Positions 10,925 to 22,000 of a stretch of DNA of 64,000 nt are shown here, one piece after another. Below the pieces are notes generated by a model. The model ran no database searches and was not told the DNA's origin. It worked only from the letters and a program-made list of their open reading frames with translations. Made by a program: the position numbers and the translations under genes. This stretch comes from Adineta ricciae (Eukaryota; Rotifera; Eurotatoria; Adinetida; Adinetidae): positions 81,824 through 145,823 of the forward strand of contig CAJNOJ010000197.1 of the NCBI GenBank assembly GCA_905250025.1. Direction: 5' to 3'. Position 1 is the stretch's first letter. Each line of letters starts with the position of its first letter.

Positions 10925-13117
10925 ATGAACAACGAGATGGTTAACGAACAACAAAGCGAAGAAACTACAATTACGTTTCTCTTCGAACCGATTACAAACG
11001 AAAATAATGCGAACGCAATTGACGGGCATTCAACTTCCGATGATGAATCAAATAGCTCCGATGAGGAAAGTTTGCCTTCTTCTACATCTAACTTTCAACT
11101 TCCAATCAGCGAAGATTTCGTTGAAGAATCGATTGATTCAACCACTGAAGATCATTCAACATCTTCTTTAAGCTTCACGGCAAATCGTGATGACGTTCTC
11201 AAGCGAACTCAAATGTCAGTCGAACACGCCATGATTAACAATGCCTATGAAAATGAAATTCAATATGTAAAAGACACTTTGGAGTTCAATATTCTTCTTA
11301 TGGGCGCACCACGAATCGGTAAGAGTCAATTGACCAATGCTCTGACCGGAAATAAAATACATAAAGCACAAACGAGCTCAAGCTTGGAATCGTGTACCCA
11401 AAGACTCCAGAGATACGAAGTGACATGTGGATCATCGAATGATTCTTCAAATGAACAATCGAAAGTTTTTATCTGGGATACTAAAGGCATTGAAAATTGG
11501 TCAGACGATAACGTTGTACGAGAATTGATTCATGTTATTGAAACAATTCATCCGATTGCTGTGATTTACTGTGCTGCACCAGGTACTTTCGCAAAATTAC
11601 ATCAAGTGGAAATTATTCTTAACTATTGTATGTACAAAAGCATCTTCTGTGCAGCAGTCATAACAAATATGTGGTCAGGTAAGTTGTGAAACTTTCTTCG
11701 AACAAATTTAGAATATTTTATGCGATTAGGTACACGAGAAGCTCGATTGTCTGTTCAAAATGATTTAGAAAAGATTCTCGAACGATTTGGTCCTCGGAAA
11801 ATTCTCGAATTTGATACAAATGATCCCATTCTTCGTAAACATGAAGTGATTATGTATGGCGATAAAGCTCTATGTACCATGGTGAACAGCACACCATTTG
11901 TTAATTTGGATTTATCATCAGTTGAAAAACCCGTTCGTGGAATTGATGAATTAACATATTGCATCATGCAATCATTAGCAGAAGACAAAGTGCGAGGCTG
12001 GTGTCAGGCTGTTCTGGGTAATCGAAGCTTTTGGCAAAAGATTCGACATCAGACATATGGCTTTGTATTGGAAAAATATTCGCAATTACCTATAATTGCA
12101 GAGAAACTTCAACACGGTTTAGAGACCATGTTTTCGGATGTTTTAAATACTTTGAACACTTTATTTCTTTGAGTTGAAGTTTTTTTTCATATAACATATA
12201 CGAGTTTTCATTGTAGATGGAAAGATGTTTTACAATAACCGTATGTGGAGCAAGTCGAGTAGGAAAAAGTACATTAATCAATGCAATCGTTGGTAAAGAA
12301 GTGGCACAAACCAGTGATAGTTTGAATTCAAACACGACAACACTCAAAGAATACGTTATAGAAAAACAAAGAGATGAAAATGATCCTCGTTCGAATTATA
12401 CATTGAAATTTTGGGATACACCAGGAATTGAATCATGGACAGAAGAAGGTGTTCAAGAGTATTTTGCGGCATTGATGCAAAGAACAATGCCAGTTTGTAT
12501 TATCTATTGTATTTCACCTTCATCGTTTGCTGATTTGGGACGAGTCAAATGGTTTGTCGAACAATGTATGACAAGAAATATATTCGTTGCATTGGTTTGT
12601 ACGAATATGTATTCGGGAAATCGACGTTCACAGATTATGGAACAATTTACTAAATTGTTAATCAGTATTAATCCAAATTTTGTACGATGGAAACAAGAAA
12701 ATATTGAATATTTCGAAAACAAAGCTTTATGTACAATGGTAAATAGTAAACAATACATTGATGAAGATTTCGGAATTAGTAAAGATCCATCAGGCGTTAA
12801 TGAACTGATTGTTGGAATTGCACAATGTTTAAGTGGTGAACAACAATTGTTTTGGCTCCAAGCAGTTGCAGGAAATCAAAACTTTTGGTCAAGAATGGGT
12901 TCATATGTCAATTCAGCTTTTCGAATACCTTCCGACACTTTATCGAGTGTTACTAATCGAGCATCAACTGTTGCCAGATACTTTCTCTCATGGTGTCCAT
13001 CAACAAATAGTGTAGTTGAAGTTTGTTCATTTTGTAGAAGATTTTAATTATCATTAATATTTGCTTTTTCTTCAATTTTAGAATGAATCTCGATCGAATC
13101 GCAAGAGGAAATTGTAG
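10925..13117 (+). CDS. protein with two related P-loop GTPase domains
   Basis: Four exons: 10925-11678, 11730-12139, 12217-13020 and 13082-13117. The frame closes to 667 residues. The N-terminal 90 residues are acidic and Ser-rich (disordered). Domain 1 has GAPRIGKS (residues 127-134, P-loop), WDTKGIENW (DxxG) and TNMWSG. Domain 2 has GASRVGKS (399-406), WDTPGIESW and TNMYSG. Each domain is followed by KALCTMVNS and a QAVxGNxxFW block, so the halves arose by internal duplication. The fold is TRAFAC/AIG1-like; the usual G4 NKxD is replaced by TNMxSG. No membrane span is seen. The third intron (12140-12216, donor gttttaaa) and the last (13021-13081) are inferred: without the former the protein would end at 12172, and without the latter at 13047. 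Related plant and vertebrate AIG1/GIMAP GTPases act in immunity; a role here is inference. Confidence 0.8.
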
Positions 13118-13717
13118 ATGATTTGAAACTTTCTTCTTTTTAAATAAATTCTTATTTTAATCAATAACTCAACAACGAATTCTACCGATAAAATGACAAA
13201 TTTGATGAGTATTATTTTGTGTAATTAACAAGAAGAAGACACATTTCTTATCGATGTATTTATTCTTCACTATTATCTATTCTCACTTTAATCATTCAAA
13301 AAGAAAATATATCAAAAGTCGATGAAATATCAAAATAAAAGCTGAACGACCCATGAACTTTAAACTACATTTGTTTTCACATGGCGATTCAGCAAACAGA
13401 AACAAAAATATTTGTTTGATCGATTTCGAAGAGAGAGACACTAACAATTAGTGAACAGATCAATCAAAAATGTATGTCTTTGTTCTGAATGACATATGAT
13501 TTTCATCTGCCGGAAACTGTGAAATCTGATATAACACCTTCATTTTGTGTCATATCACTTCAATAATCTGACGTCGCGTCTTTGAATAGAAATTTTATAT
13601 TTCTTCTGAATTTACCTGTGTTATGAATGACATTCGATAGTTCTACTCTGTTATTTTAAGAGAGAACACAAAAAATTACTTCCATATCGTTTTTCATATT
13701 GGATCCAAATAAAATCC
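13118..13717. other. intergenic, no gene seen
   Basis: Holds the 3' UTR of the GTPase gene (AATAAA at about 13144) and the upstream flank of the Fringe-like gene. No coding signal. Confidence 0.65.
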
Positions 13718-14644
13718 ATGCGTGTGTATATTTCATGTCTGTTTCGAATATTAATTCTTCTTTTTTTAATCATTTTTTATCTTTATCTTAATTCTTTGAA
13801 ACAACCTGATAAATCTTCTATTCGAATAATGTATGTCGTTCGAACAATATCGAAATATTATTCATCTCGTTTGTCTTATCTTCTTGAAACTTGGATTAAA
13901 TCAGTTGCAACTGATGTTTATTTCATAACTGATAATCATCTTCCTCATATTGATCCTAATCATTTCATAACAACTCAAAACACATGTGGAAATACTTCAC
14001 ATTCAGTTCGATCTCTTTGTTGTCAAACAAGTCATGATTTTCTTCTCTATCGTAAACATCTCGATAAATATCAATGGTTTTGTCATTTTGATGATGATCA
14101 ATATGTTCATACTGAGAATCTTTATCGATATTTATCAACATTAGATCATCAAAAAGCGTATTACATTGGAAGAAATTCTTGGAATAAGACATTTAAACGG
14201 AAAAAATCGCCTCATCCACGTCATTTTTGGTTCGCTACACTTGGTGCTGGTGTTTGTTTCTCTCGTCGAACAATTGATTTACTTGAATCTTATACAAAAA
14301 CGGTTTCCCAATTTGTTAATGGATGTTTAAAAGAATTTTATCCTGATGATATTTATCTTGGATTTGTTTTGAATAATCATTTGAATATTTCATTGACAAA
14401 AAATACGGAATTTCATTCGCATTTAGAACGTTCGTTATTCAATGACAAACGAGATTTAATTGATAATTTTCATCGACAAATTACTTTCGGTTTTCCTCTT
14501 TCACGAACATTTTTTCGATTTCTTCCAAATTTATTTCCAAACGAACAAGATCCAATGAAAATTCGAACAATTCATTGTCTTTTCTATAACCACTTTCAAG
14601 ATTGTTCAACTCGATTACAAAAATTCATTTTTAACACGAAATAA
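13718..14644 (+). CDS. Fringe-like beta-1,3-glycosyltransferase (GT31)
   Basis: A single-exon 308-residue type II Golgi protein. It has a short cytosolic tail, then a signal anchor at about residues 8-25 and a lumenal catalytic domain. Diagnostic Fringe/GT31 motifs are WFCHFDDDQYV (DDD at 125-127, which coordinates Mn2+ and the nucleotide sugar), FATLGAGVCFSRR (173-184), the PDD acid motif (209-211) and FHSHLE. Conserved Cys residues lie in NTCGN and LCC. Fringe enzymes add GlcNAc to O-fucose on EGF repeats such as those of Notch; the exact acceptor here is not shown by the sequence. The length is slightly below animal Fringe (about 320-380), with a short stem. The next gene downstream on the same strand is a fucosyltransferase-like enzyme. 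Confidence 0.85.
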   Translation: MRVYISCLFRILILLFLIIFYLYLNSLKQPDKSSIRIMYVVRTISKYYSSRLSYLLETWIKSVATDVYFITDNHLPHIDPNHFITTQNTCGNTSHSVRSLCCQTSHDFLLYRKHLDKYQWFCHFDDDQYVHTENLYRYLSTLDHQKAYYIGRNSWNKTFKRKKSPHPRHFWFATLGAGVCFSRRTIDLLESYTKTVSQFVNGCLKEFYPDDIYLGFVLNNHLNISLTKNTEFHSHLERSLFNDKRDLIDNFHRQITFGFPLSRTFFRFLPNLFPNEQDPMKIRTIHCLFYNHFQDCSTRLQKFIFNTK

Positions 14645-15232
14645 TCGATTTTTTCTCTCATTCATCGAAAGAATATTGATTTCGCCGATTTTCTCTGTTC
14701 TTCTCAAAGATTATATTAAACTCTCTTCTATAATAAAACACCCGGGGGTCTTCTTTTATGTTTCTCAAATCTCCTCGAAATGTTCGTGAACCTTCATACA
14801 AGCTGCACATTATTTACATAGAACATTTTTTTTCAGAGGAGTCTTCTATTATTGGCGGGTGTTTTATTATAGAGAAGAATTTACACAAGATTTTATTAAT
14901 CTATATTTACCGATCAAATTTCTTCTGATGTACAGTAATTCTATCAGCTGTGAGCGTGAGAGAGAAATTCGATTGTTGTCATAACTAAGATATTCATACT
15001 GATTGATTTAATTTCTACAAAACTGTTTTGGGTTGAACGAACAAGTGAGGAAGGTCATTGGTAAGGAGAAAGTTGTCTTTGACAAGTGTGACTCTTCGTG
15101 AATGAATCCGTTCAAATTCGAATATTGGCAAACAAAATGTGTGATTTTCAAGGTGCTGAATTTCTATTGGTATTGGGAATAGTGTTAAACACTTGATGGT
15201 GATTTCGAACACAATATCTTATTCTAGATACA
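14645..15232. other. intergenic with a 145-bp inverted-repeat element
   Basis: Between the Fringe-like and fucosyltransferase-like genes. Apart from the element at 14728-14872 I see nothing coding. The minus frame at 15015-15212 has no support. Confidence 0.6.
14728..14872. mobile_element. MITE-like element with 17-bp terminal inverted repeats
   Basis: The left arm 14728-14744 (ctataataaaacacccg) is the exact reverse complement of the right arm 14856-14872. The 111-nt centre has no coding frame. The arms begin with TATA, which would fit insertion at a TA target, as for Tc1/mariner-type MITEs, but no autonomous partner is present here. It could also be an unrelated palindrome; copies elsewhere in the genome would decide. 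Confidence 0.5.
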
Positions 15233-16741
15233 ATGCGTATTTTATCTTCGTTAAGACATTTTTTTCGTAAATGTCAACGTCTTTCATCTCGGAGACATTT
15301 CATTTGTCTATTTTTCTTTCTCTCTTGTTTCGTACTCTTCTTTTCATTATTCGTTAGTCCTGTTTATCCATCTTCGTCGTTAAATTACCTCGATGAATGT
15401 ATGTACGATGTTACTCCATGTTATCCAGATATTGATCAATCATTGGATCGTTATTTTAAGAAATATAAAAACAAATATTCGATGTTGTTGAATTATCATC
15501 CGAAAATCGATTGTAATCACGGTCGATATCTATTGATAAACAATGCTCGATCATCACGTGTTTATCACGGTACAGGATCAATTTTAATGTGGTATTTAGG
15601 TGTGTTGAATATCGCGTATCAACTGAATTTAACTTTAATCCAATTCGATTGGATCGCTGAACATTCTGATGACGAAAATAACGTTGAAAGAGAAAAATAT
15701 TGGTTATTTTCCGAATGGCAAATTCCCTATTCAGCATATCAATCATGTCCACAGAATTCTTCGATAAAAAAGAATATTTTCTCTTACAATTTAATACCAA
15801 ATCAAACATTAGATCAACATCATCAAGGTAAACAATCTTTTACAATCAAATCTCATCTACACGAGTCTTTCTCGGCATTTTTAACAAATTTAACCAATGA
15901 AAATGATGGTTTCACATTCTATTCAAGTCAAACAATCACTATAACTTCGTCATTGATGGAATTAGGAATTGTTATGGAAATCCGCTGGTGGTTACAACAT
16001 CGTAAATCGTTTCGATATCCTTATGGAGTTTGGGCAGGAATTTCCATTCCTTTGCACAATCAACCAATCGATTATTTTTCTCATTTAAACCAAAAATCGC
16101 CAATAAAATGTCGTTCAATTGATTTGAAGAAAAGTTTCTTAATCGGTGTTCATATTCGTCATGGTGATGTTGTTAAACGTGATGCACAAGGTCGAATTCT
16201 CTCGGGTAATCTTTATCGTTATATTTCTCATTCTGCTTATGCACCACTTTTAACATTTCTAATCCAATCTTTACCTAATGAAATTCGAAAGAAATATTTT
16301 CTCACGATTTACAGCGAAGGTCATGAAAGTGATTTTAATGATATTCTGAATGAATTGAAAGAAATTCTTCCGGAATTACAATGTCGAATGTTATTGATTT
16401 TAAATGGTCGAACTTCGGAGACATTTAATCGTTTGTTACGTGATGATATTTTAATTCATGCATTCAGTACATTTAGTTTGGCTTCGGGAATCTTCAATAG
16501 TCGACAATTAAAAATTGGACCAAAACATAATCAAGGACGAGTTCATGGAATGAGAAATTTTCTTCAATTAAATTTAGATTTTAATCACACAAAGTTTCAA
16601 TTAACGAATGAGAAACAAATTTTGATTCGAAAAAGAATTCGTTACGTTTGGAATGAAAAACAAAAGCAAAAAGAAACATTTGTTCCCTTGTGGGTAAAGA
16701 ATTACCTCGATGATTATCCTGAAGAGTTCATGTTGATTTGA
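15233..16741 (+). CDS. fucosyltransferase-like type II membrane enzyme
   Basis: A single-exon 502-residue protein. It has a basic cytosolic tail, a signal anchor at about residues 22-44 and a long lumenal domain. SFLIGVHIRHGDVVKRD (301-317) matches the GVHxRxGD donor-binding motif I of alpha-1,2/alpha-1,6 and O-fucosyltransferases. Near the C-terminus, DDILIHAFSTFSLASGIF resembles motif III, where a Ser/Phe pair follows an Asp in the GT-B fold. Potential N-glycosylation sites (NLT, NQT, NHT) fit a Golgi enzyme. The precise linkage specificity cannot be read from the sequence. It lies 590 nt downstream of the Fringe-like gene on the same strand; Fringe enzymes extend O-fucose, so a shared pathway is possible but not shown. 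Confidence 0.65.
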   Translation: MRILSSLRHFFRKCQRLSSRRHFICLFFFLSCFVLFFSLFVSPVYPSSSLNYLDECMYDVTPCYPDIDQSLDRYFKKYKNKYSMLLNYHPKIDCNHGRYLLINNARSSRVYHGTGSILMWYLGVLNIAYQLNLTLIQFDWIAEHSDDENNVEREKYWLFSEWQIPYSAYQSCPQNSSIKKNIFSYNLIPNQTLDQHHQGKQSFTIKSHLHESFSAFLTNLTNENDGFTFYSSQTITITSSLMELGIVMEIRWWLQHRKSFRYPYGVWAGISIPLHNQPIDYFSHLNQKSPIKCRSIDLKKSFLIGVHIRHGDVVKRDAQGRILSGNLYRYISHSAYAPLLTFLIQSLPNEIRKKYFLTIYSEGHESDFNDILNELKEILPELQCRMLLILNGRTSETFNRLLRDDILIHAFSTFSLASGIFNSRQLKIGPKHNQGRVHGMRNFLQLNLDFNHTKFQLTNEKQILIRKRIRYVWNEKQKQKETFVPLWVKNYLDDYPEEFMLI

Positions 16742-16800
16742 TGCTTTCTTAGACAAAAAGTATTCAACAAAAAGGATTTATTTTATTTAAATCATATTGT
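16742..16800. other. spacer after the fucosyltransferase-like gene
   Basis: A short AT-rich spacer ending in an acceptor-like TTTTAG at the start of the GPCR relic. Confidence 0.4.
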
Positions 16801-17225
16801 TTTAGGTGGACTTTGTGGATTAATTCTTAATGCGATTATTGGACTTTTTCATCGAAGAAAATAGTGTTGGAATATTCTATTTAACAACAATTTCTATTGT
16901 CAATTTAATTCAATGTCTAACTGAATTTATTTCTGTTGAATTTTCTCGTTTTAAGTTTTCTCAGTTCATTAGCGTATTCTTGTTTATAAATAATTCATCA
17001 ATATTCTTCTCAAATTTCTCATCAACATGTTCAAAATTATTTTTCTATACAAAATTAATTCGTTCATTGGCAACAATTTTTTATTTTCTTTGGCTTTGTA
17101 ATGGAATTGTTTATTTATTAGTCTATAATTTGTTAAACGATAAACATTTCGTCCATTTGGATCAAAATTCATCAAAGTTTAATAATCTTCGTCTACGGTG
17201 TAATAATTCCAAGCATCCAGAATAA
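16801..17225 (+). pseudogene. GPCR fragment (TM1-TM3 region), frameshifted
   Basis: From 16806 a frame reads GLCGLILNAIIGLFHRR, like TM1 of the local rhodopsin-type receptors, and then hits a stop. One base out, NSVGIFYLTTISIVNLIQ continues like intracellular loop 1 plus TM2, and CSKLFFYTKLIRSLATIFYF could be the ECL1 Cys plus TM3. Dropping one A from the A-run near 16860 would join the frames. There is no DRY motif and no TM4-TM7. I read this as a truncated, decayed receptor; a coincidental hydrophobic frame cannot be excluded. Confidence 0.3.
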
Positions 17226-18330
17226 GTAACGATAAGTTTAAATCAGCAACAGCTGCGTAATCCTTGATTGACTTCAAACAAAGATAAATATTAACGATCG
17301 TTGGTAACCAGATTAATAAAATTGTATAGAAATTGGCAAAAGATTTTAAAAGTCGATCGAATCGTTTCATTATGACGAGTAAATGGAGATATTTTTCCTC
17401 GTACCAACTCTATTCTCAACCTCAATAGGAAGTACAGAGGAAAATGTAATTAACGCAATAGAAATATCAAACGAGTAAAGAAAGATCATTCGAATCTTTT
17501 CTATTCATTAATATTTCCGCTCAGGAAACATATTAATTACATTTAGACTTGATTCCTCAATAAAAATTCAATCTGTGTCTTTTTCGTAAATAAACCGTGT
17601 GATTTCTCTTTGAAGATATTCTTAGTTGTAAATGATTCTATAACATACTGAATTAGTTCGAATACTTGATCGATGTACAAAATCCTAATAAAGGATTCAA
17701 AAACGCATAAATGATAATATAAGACAAACAAAGGAATGAAAGCATCACTCCCAATGCTCAAATATTTTTATATTTCAACTCTAAATGACTTTAACGATGA
17801 TTGAATAGACGAATTTCATACAATATCGTCAATCGATGAATCGAATCCAATTGAAGTAAAATGTCACAGCAAGGATCCAAACATACATGACATTATTCGC
17901 TGAAGGATAAAAAATTTCCAACACAAAATACGAAGATATCGTTGAGTTAAATTAGATGCGTAATGACATTTTCAAGGCAACGATGTGCGTCGAGTGTTAA
18001 TGCATAACAAGAACATAACCAAGTGAACTTTCGATTAGTACAGACGATCTTTCCACTAATGAAAAATGATTTTGCAAAAAGAACAAATTTTTTTAAAGCC
18101 GATTGAAAATAATTTGAATTTTCACTTTGATTCATTAAAGTTTCATCGTGTCTTGTTGATTGACCTTCTAAGCAACCGATTGAATGAATAACTAAACAAT
18201 TTCTGGGCTCGTAAATAAAATTGGTGTAACAATAAACTCATAATTATTTCCACAACGTGGAATTAGTCCGAGACCCGTCGCAAAATAGCAACACAGACAA
18301 AAGTAACAAATATTCACATCAATTTATTAT
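17179..18330 (-). pseudogene. relic of an unidentified membrane protein gene
   Basis: Several coding-like minus-strand pieces lie in order but in different frames with intervening stops. About 18320-18210 reads GLGLIPRCGNNYEFIV. 18170-17947 contains FVLFAKSFFISGKI. About 17900-17830 reads NVMYVWILAVTFYFNWIRFI. 17761-17543 reads IPLFVLYYHLCVFESFIRIL. 17370-17179 reads FYTILLIWLPTIVNIYLCL. Codon use and alternating hydrophobic/polar blocks look protein-like. I could not join the pieces with GT-AG introns, so a decayed gene is more likely than an intron-rich one. The family is not recognised. Confidence 0.3.
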
Positions 18331-18424
18331 TTTCGATTACACATCCTCTATGAAGCAATTTAAATTTGTTCTGACACTATAGAAACGCAGTAAAAAAATC
18401 AAAGATGTTGTTGAATTGTGAAGT

Positions 18425-21013
18425 TCATTGAATGGCAGAATTCGATCTTTGTTTTGCTTGAAGCGCCTTATTGAAATATTTCTGTGCTTCTGACTTGTCA
18501 CCCATTTTTTCGTACACTAAACTGATCTTATTGTAGATTTCACCTATATGAAAATCATTCGGTGACACAGATTTTTCTTCGATTTCAAGTGCTTTATTGT
18601 AGTTTTCCAGAGCTCTTGAATGTTCACCCATTTTCATATAGACTTCACCAATGTTTTTATAAGTTGTGGGGAAATTCGGATGAATAGACGGTGAATTCTT
18701 GCGTAGAACTTCCAGTGCCTTATCGAAGTATTCAAGTGCGCTGGAATACTCACCCATATGAGAATATACAGCAGCGATGTTGTTATAACTCGTGGCCAGA
18801 TTGACGTGACTGAATGGTAAAGATTTGCGAAAAATTTCAAGAACTTTATTATAATTTTCCAAAGCTCTTGAATATTCACCCATATGAGTACAAGCTAAAC
18901 CCATGTTGTTGTACACTGCGGCTAGATGGGGATGAGCTACGTGTAGCGTCTTCGCGTAAATCTCAAGTGCTCTGGCGTAGTTTTCGACAGCGCTTGAGTA
19001 TTCACCCATGTCGTAATATACTAAACCGATGTTGTTGTAACTCGTGGCGAACTCGATATGAGTCGACGGCAGTGTTTTCCGATGAATTTCGAGAGCTTTG
19101 TTGTAATTTTCCAGAGCATCATCGTGTTTTCCCATATCATAATATACTGCACCTATATTGTTGTAGTTAATCGCTAAACTTGGATGTGTAGATGGCAGAA
19201 CTTTGCGTTGAATTTCAAGCGCTTTGTTGTAACTTTCGAGAGCCTGTATGTGCTGACCCATTTCAGAATATACTGAACCTATACTATTGTAACTTCTAGC
19301 TAAATCTGGATGGGTCGGCGGCAACACCTTTTGGTAAATTTTCAGCGCCTTGTTGTGATTCTCCAGAGCTCTGAGATGATTCCCCATACGAGAATACACT
19401 ACACCTATTCTGTCGTAACTTCCAGCTAAATCTGGATGAGTCGATGGAAAGGCTTTCTTTTGTATTTCAAGTGCTTTCTTGTGATTTTCAAGAGCTCTTG
19501 ATTGATCGCCCATGTCAGAATACAGTGAACCTATGTTGTGGAAGCTCGTTGCGAAATTCGGATGACCCAATGGTAATACCTTTCGATAAATTTCAAGCGC
19601 CTTGTTGTAGTTCTTAAGAGCTCTGGAATACTCGCCCATATCAGAGTACACTGAACCTATATTGTTCCTGCTGGTGGCTAAAGCGGAATGAATGGACGGA
19701 AAAGTTTTCTGAATAATTTCAAGTGCCTTATAATAGTTTTTGAGAGCTCTTGAATGATCACCCATGCGAAGATATATAGAAGCGATATTGTTATAGCTCG
19801 CTGATATATCAGAATGAGTCGGTGGCAAAGTCTTCCGATATATTTGAAGTGCTTTGTTATAAGTTTGAAGAGCTCTTGAATAATTTCCCATATAAGAATA
19901 AACACCTGCGATGTTATTAAGAGTCCTTCCTAAGTCGGGATGATTGGGAGATAAATATCGTTGTTGAATTTCTAATGCTTTGTTGCAATTTTCAAGAGCC
20001 TTCGAGTATTCGCCCATATCTAAATACGATAAACCCATACTACTGTAAGTTAAGGCAAGATTAGGTTGACTAAACGATATCGATTTGGCATAAATCTCAA
20101 GTGTTTTGTTGTAGTTCTCGAGAGCTCTTGAATTGTGACCCATATGCGAATATACAGAACCTATATTTGTATAAATCATGGCTAAATGGGGATGAATTGG
20201 CGACAACGTCTCTTGATAGATTTTCAGTGCTTTGTTATAGTTTTCAAGAGCTCGTGATTCTTCTCCCATATAGAAATACGCTAAACCAATGTTATTATAG
20301 CTTTTGGCTAAATCTGAGTGAACCGGTAACTTTTGCAGAATATGAAGAGCCTTGTTAAAGTTTTCAAGAGCTCTTGAATATTCACCAATATCGATATACA
20401 CTGAACCAAAGTCATTATAAGTTGTAGATAAATCTGGATGAATTGATGATAATGTTTTTTGTTGAATATCAAATGCAATGTTATGATAATGAAGAGCATT
20501 TGAGTATTGACCCATATCACGATATATTGATCCGATATCGTTATATGTTTTGGCTAAATCTGGATGATTTTGGGAGAAGAGTTTTGTTTGAATGACAATC
20601 GCTTTTTCATAATTTTCAAGAGCTTTTGAATATTCCGTAGCCATGTGATGATTTTGACCAATATTGATAAGTTTTGTAACTAAATTTACGTAGAAAAAAA
20701 AAGAAATGATATCGATGTGAAATTATACACTGTTTAGTTAAAATCAGAGAATGAAAAGTTATTCAAAACTTTATGTTCAAATGAAATGATTTTCTACTAT
20801 TTTTGTATTTGATTTGATTTCTTTGTTGATTAAAAGTGAGAAAATCTGACCTTGTTGAAATTTAGAATTTCTTTGAATAAAATTCCATAATCGAATAAGA
20901 ACAAATGGAAAAGTAAGAACAGTAAAAATAATGAAAATGAATAGACAAATATTTAATGATCTTTTAGTTTTGAAATAAAATAAATGAAAATTGTTTTTCT
21001 TCTCATTTGACAT
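18425..21013 (-). CDS. membrane-anchored 18-TPR protein (kinesin light chain-like repeats)
   Basis: Two exons, 20851-21013 and 18425-20679. The 171-nt intron is phase 1 (donor GTCAG, acceptor TTTAG), and the frame closes to 805 residues. Exon 1 encodes a basic N-terminus and one membrane span (about residues 20-42), a type II signal anchor. Exon 2 encodes 18 tetratricopeptide repeats of 42 residues, consensus YNNIGxVYxxMGEYSRALENYNKALEIxxKxLPxxHPDLA. That spacing is the TPR_12 type found in kinesin light chains and in many bdelloid proteins. It should form a long superhelical protein-binding scaffold on the lumenal or extracellular side. No catalytic domain is attached, unlike the ART-TPR relic at 58.4-60.3 kb. 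The ATG at 20644 would also open the frame, but TPR-like sequence continues upstream of it and the exon 1 phase fits, so I prefer 21013. Confidence 0.85.
18430..20640 (-). repeat. 18 tandem 126-bp TPR-coding units
   Basis: Direct repeats of 126 bp. The plus-strand core resembles ttgttgtagttttccagagc. The units diverge at silent sites but keep the reading frame and length almost exactly, which fits repeated unequal exchange under selection for the protein. Confidence 0.85.
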
Positions 21014-22000
21014 TAATATTGATCAAAGTTGATTTTCTAAAGTATAAAATTGAGAAAAAGCATTTGAAAAGATTATTTTTAATTGTTAAAAACTCTTCTC
21101 AATAATTTCATCTTTTTAGTTTTATCCGAATAGAATTTGTTGATTTGATATTCCATTAAAAGAAAGAATTTGAATAAAATTGATGTTCGAATGTTTTAAG
21201 AGAATCATAACAAGATGAATATCTGTTAAAACTTCGATAAGAATGTCAAAATCATCATTATTCTTTTTTGAGAACAGAATTGAAAACACTAATGAATTGA
21301 TTTTAACATAAAACCAAATGAAAAAAGATTCGAATTGATTAAGAAGAAATCGAAAACATTGAAATAAATGTCAAATGATATGAAAAGGGTAAAGTATCAA
21401 ATAACTTCATTTTCGAAATAAATCTTTGTCTTTCTCAATTCCTAAATTATATAAAAAACAGGATCTGATGAATTGATAACATTTCAAAAAGAAACAAATG
21501 AAGATTTTGAGAATTTCATGTGAAATTCATCATTAACAACTATTTTCTTTATTTTTTATCAATGAATTAGAAAATTCTTTGTTATTCTATTTGATTTCCA
21601 TAAATATTGAGAAGATCTCATCGAAAATTTGTCAATATTATTTTCTTGTTTTTGATTAAAAGTAATTTCAGCAAATGAACAGATATTTGTCTATTAGTCG
21701 ATGAAGATAATAAACAAAAATCGATTTTGTTATGTGAAAATCAACACAAGACTCCTGATGGAAATATTTCCATGTGACTTTGTTTATCATCGACAAATAT
21801 TTGTCTCTCTTTGATTTCACCAGTAAATTGACATTGATAAGACTTGACTGATGAATCTTAAGAGATATGTGAAACAATGAGAAATTCACCATATTTATTA
21901 ATCGGGTTTTTTCCAATATTTCTGTTAGATTTTCTCGTATAAAATCTCTTTTGTATGTAACTAATGAAAGTAATTCAAATCGATTTTCGAAAATAACAAA
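21014..22000. other. intergenic between divergent genes
   Basis: Very AT-rich. The 150-codon minus frame at 21668-22120 overlaps the signal-peptide gene on the plus strand and lacks any domain, so I treat it as a shadow. A TATAAAAT at 21938-21945 could serve the plus-strand gene. Confidence 0.5.

Noticed and set aside
12090-12758. Minus-strand frames across the tandem GTPase gene
   Set aside because: Shadows of the coding strand; they contain no motif and cross the plus-strand P-loop.
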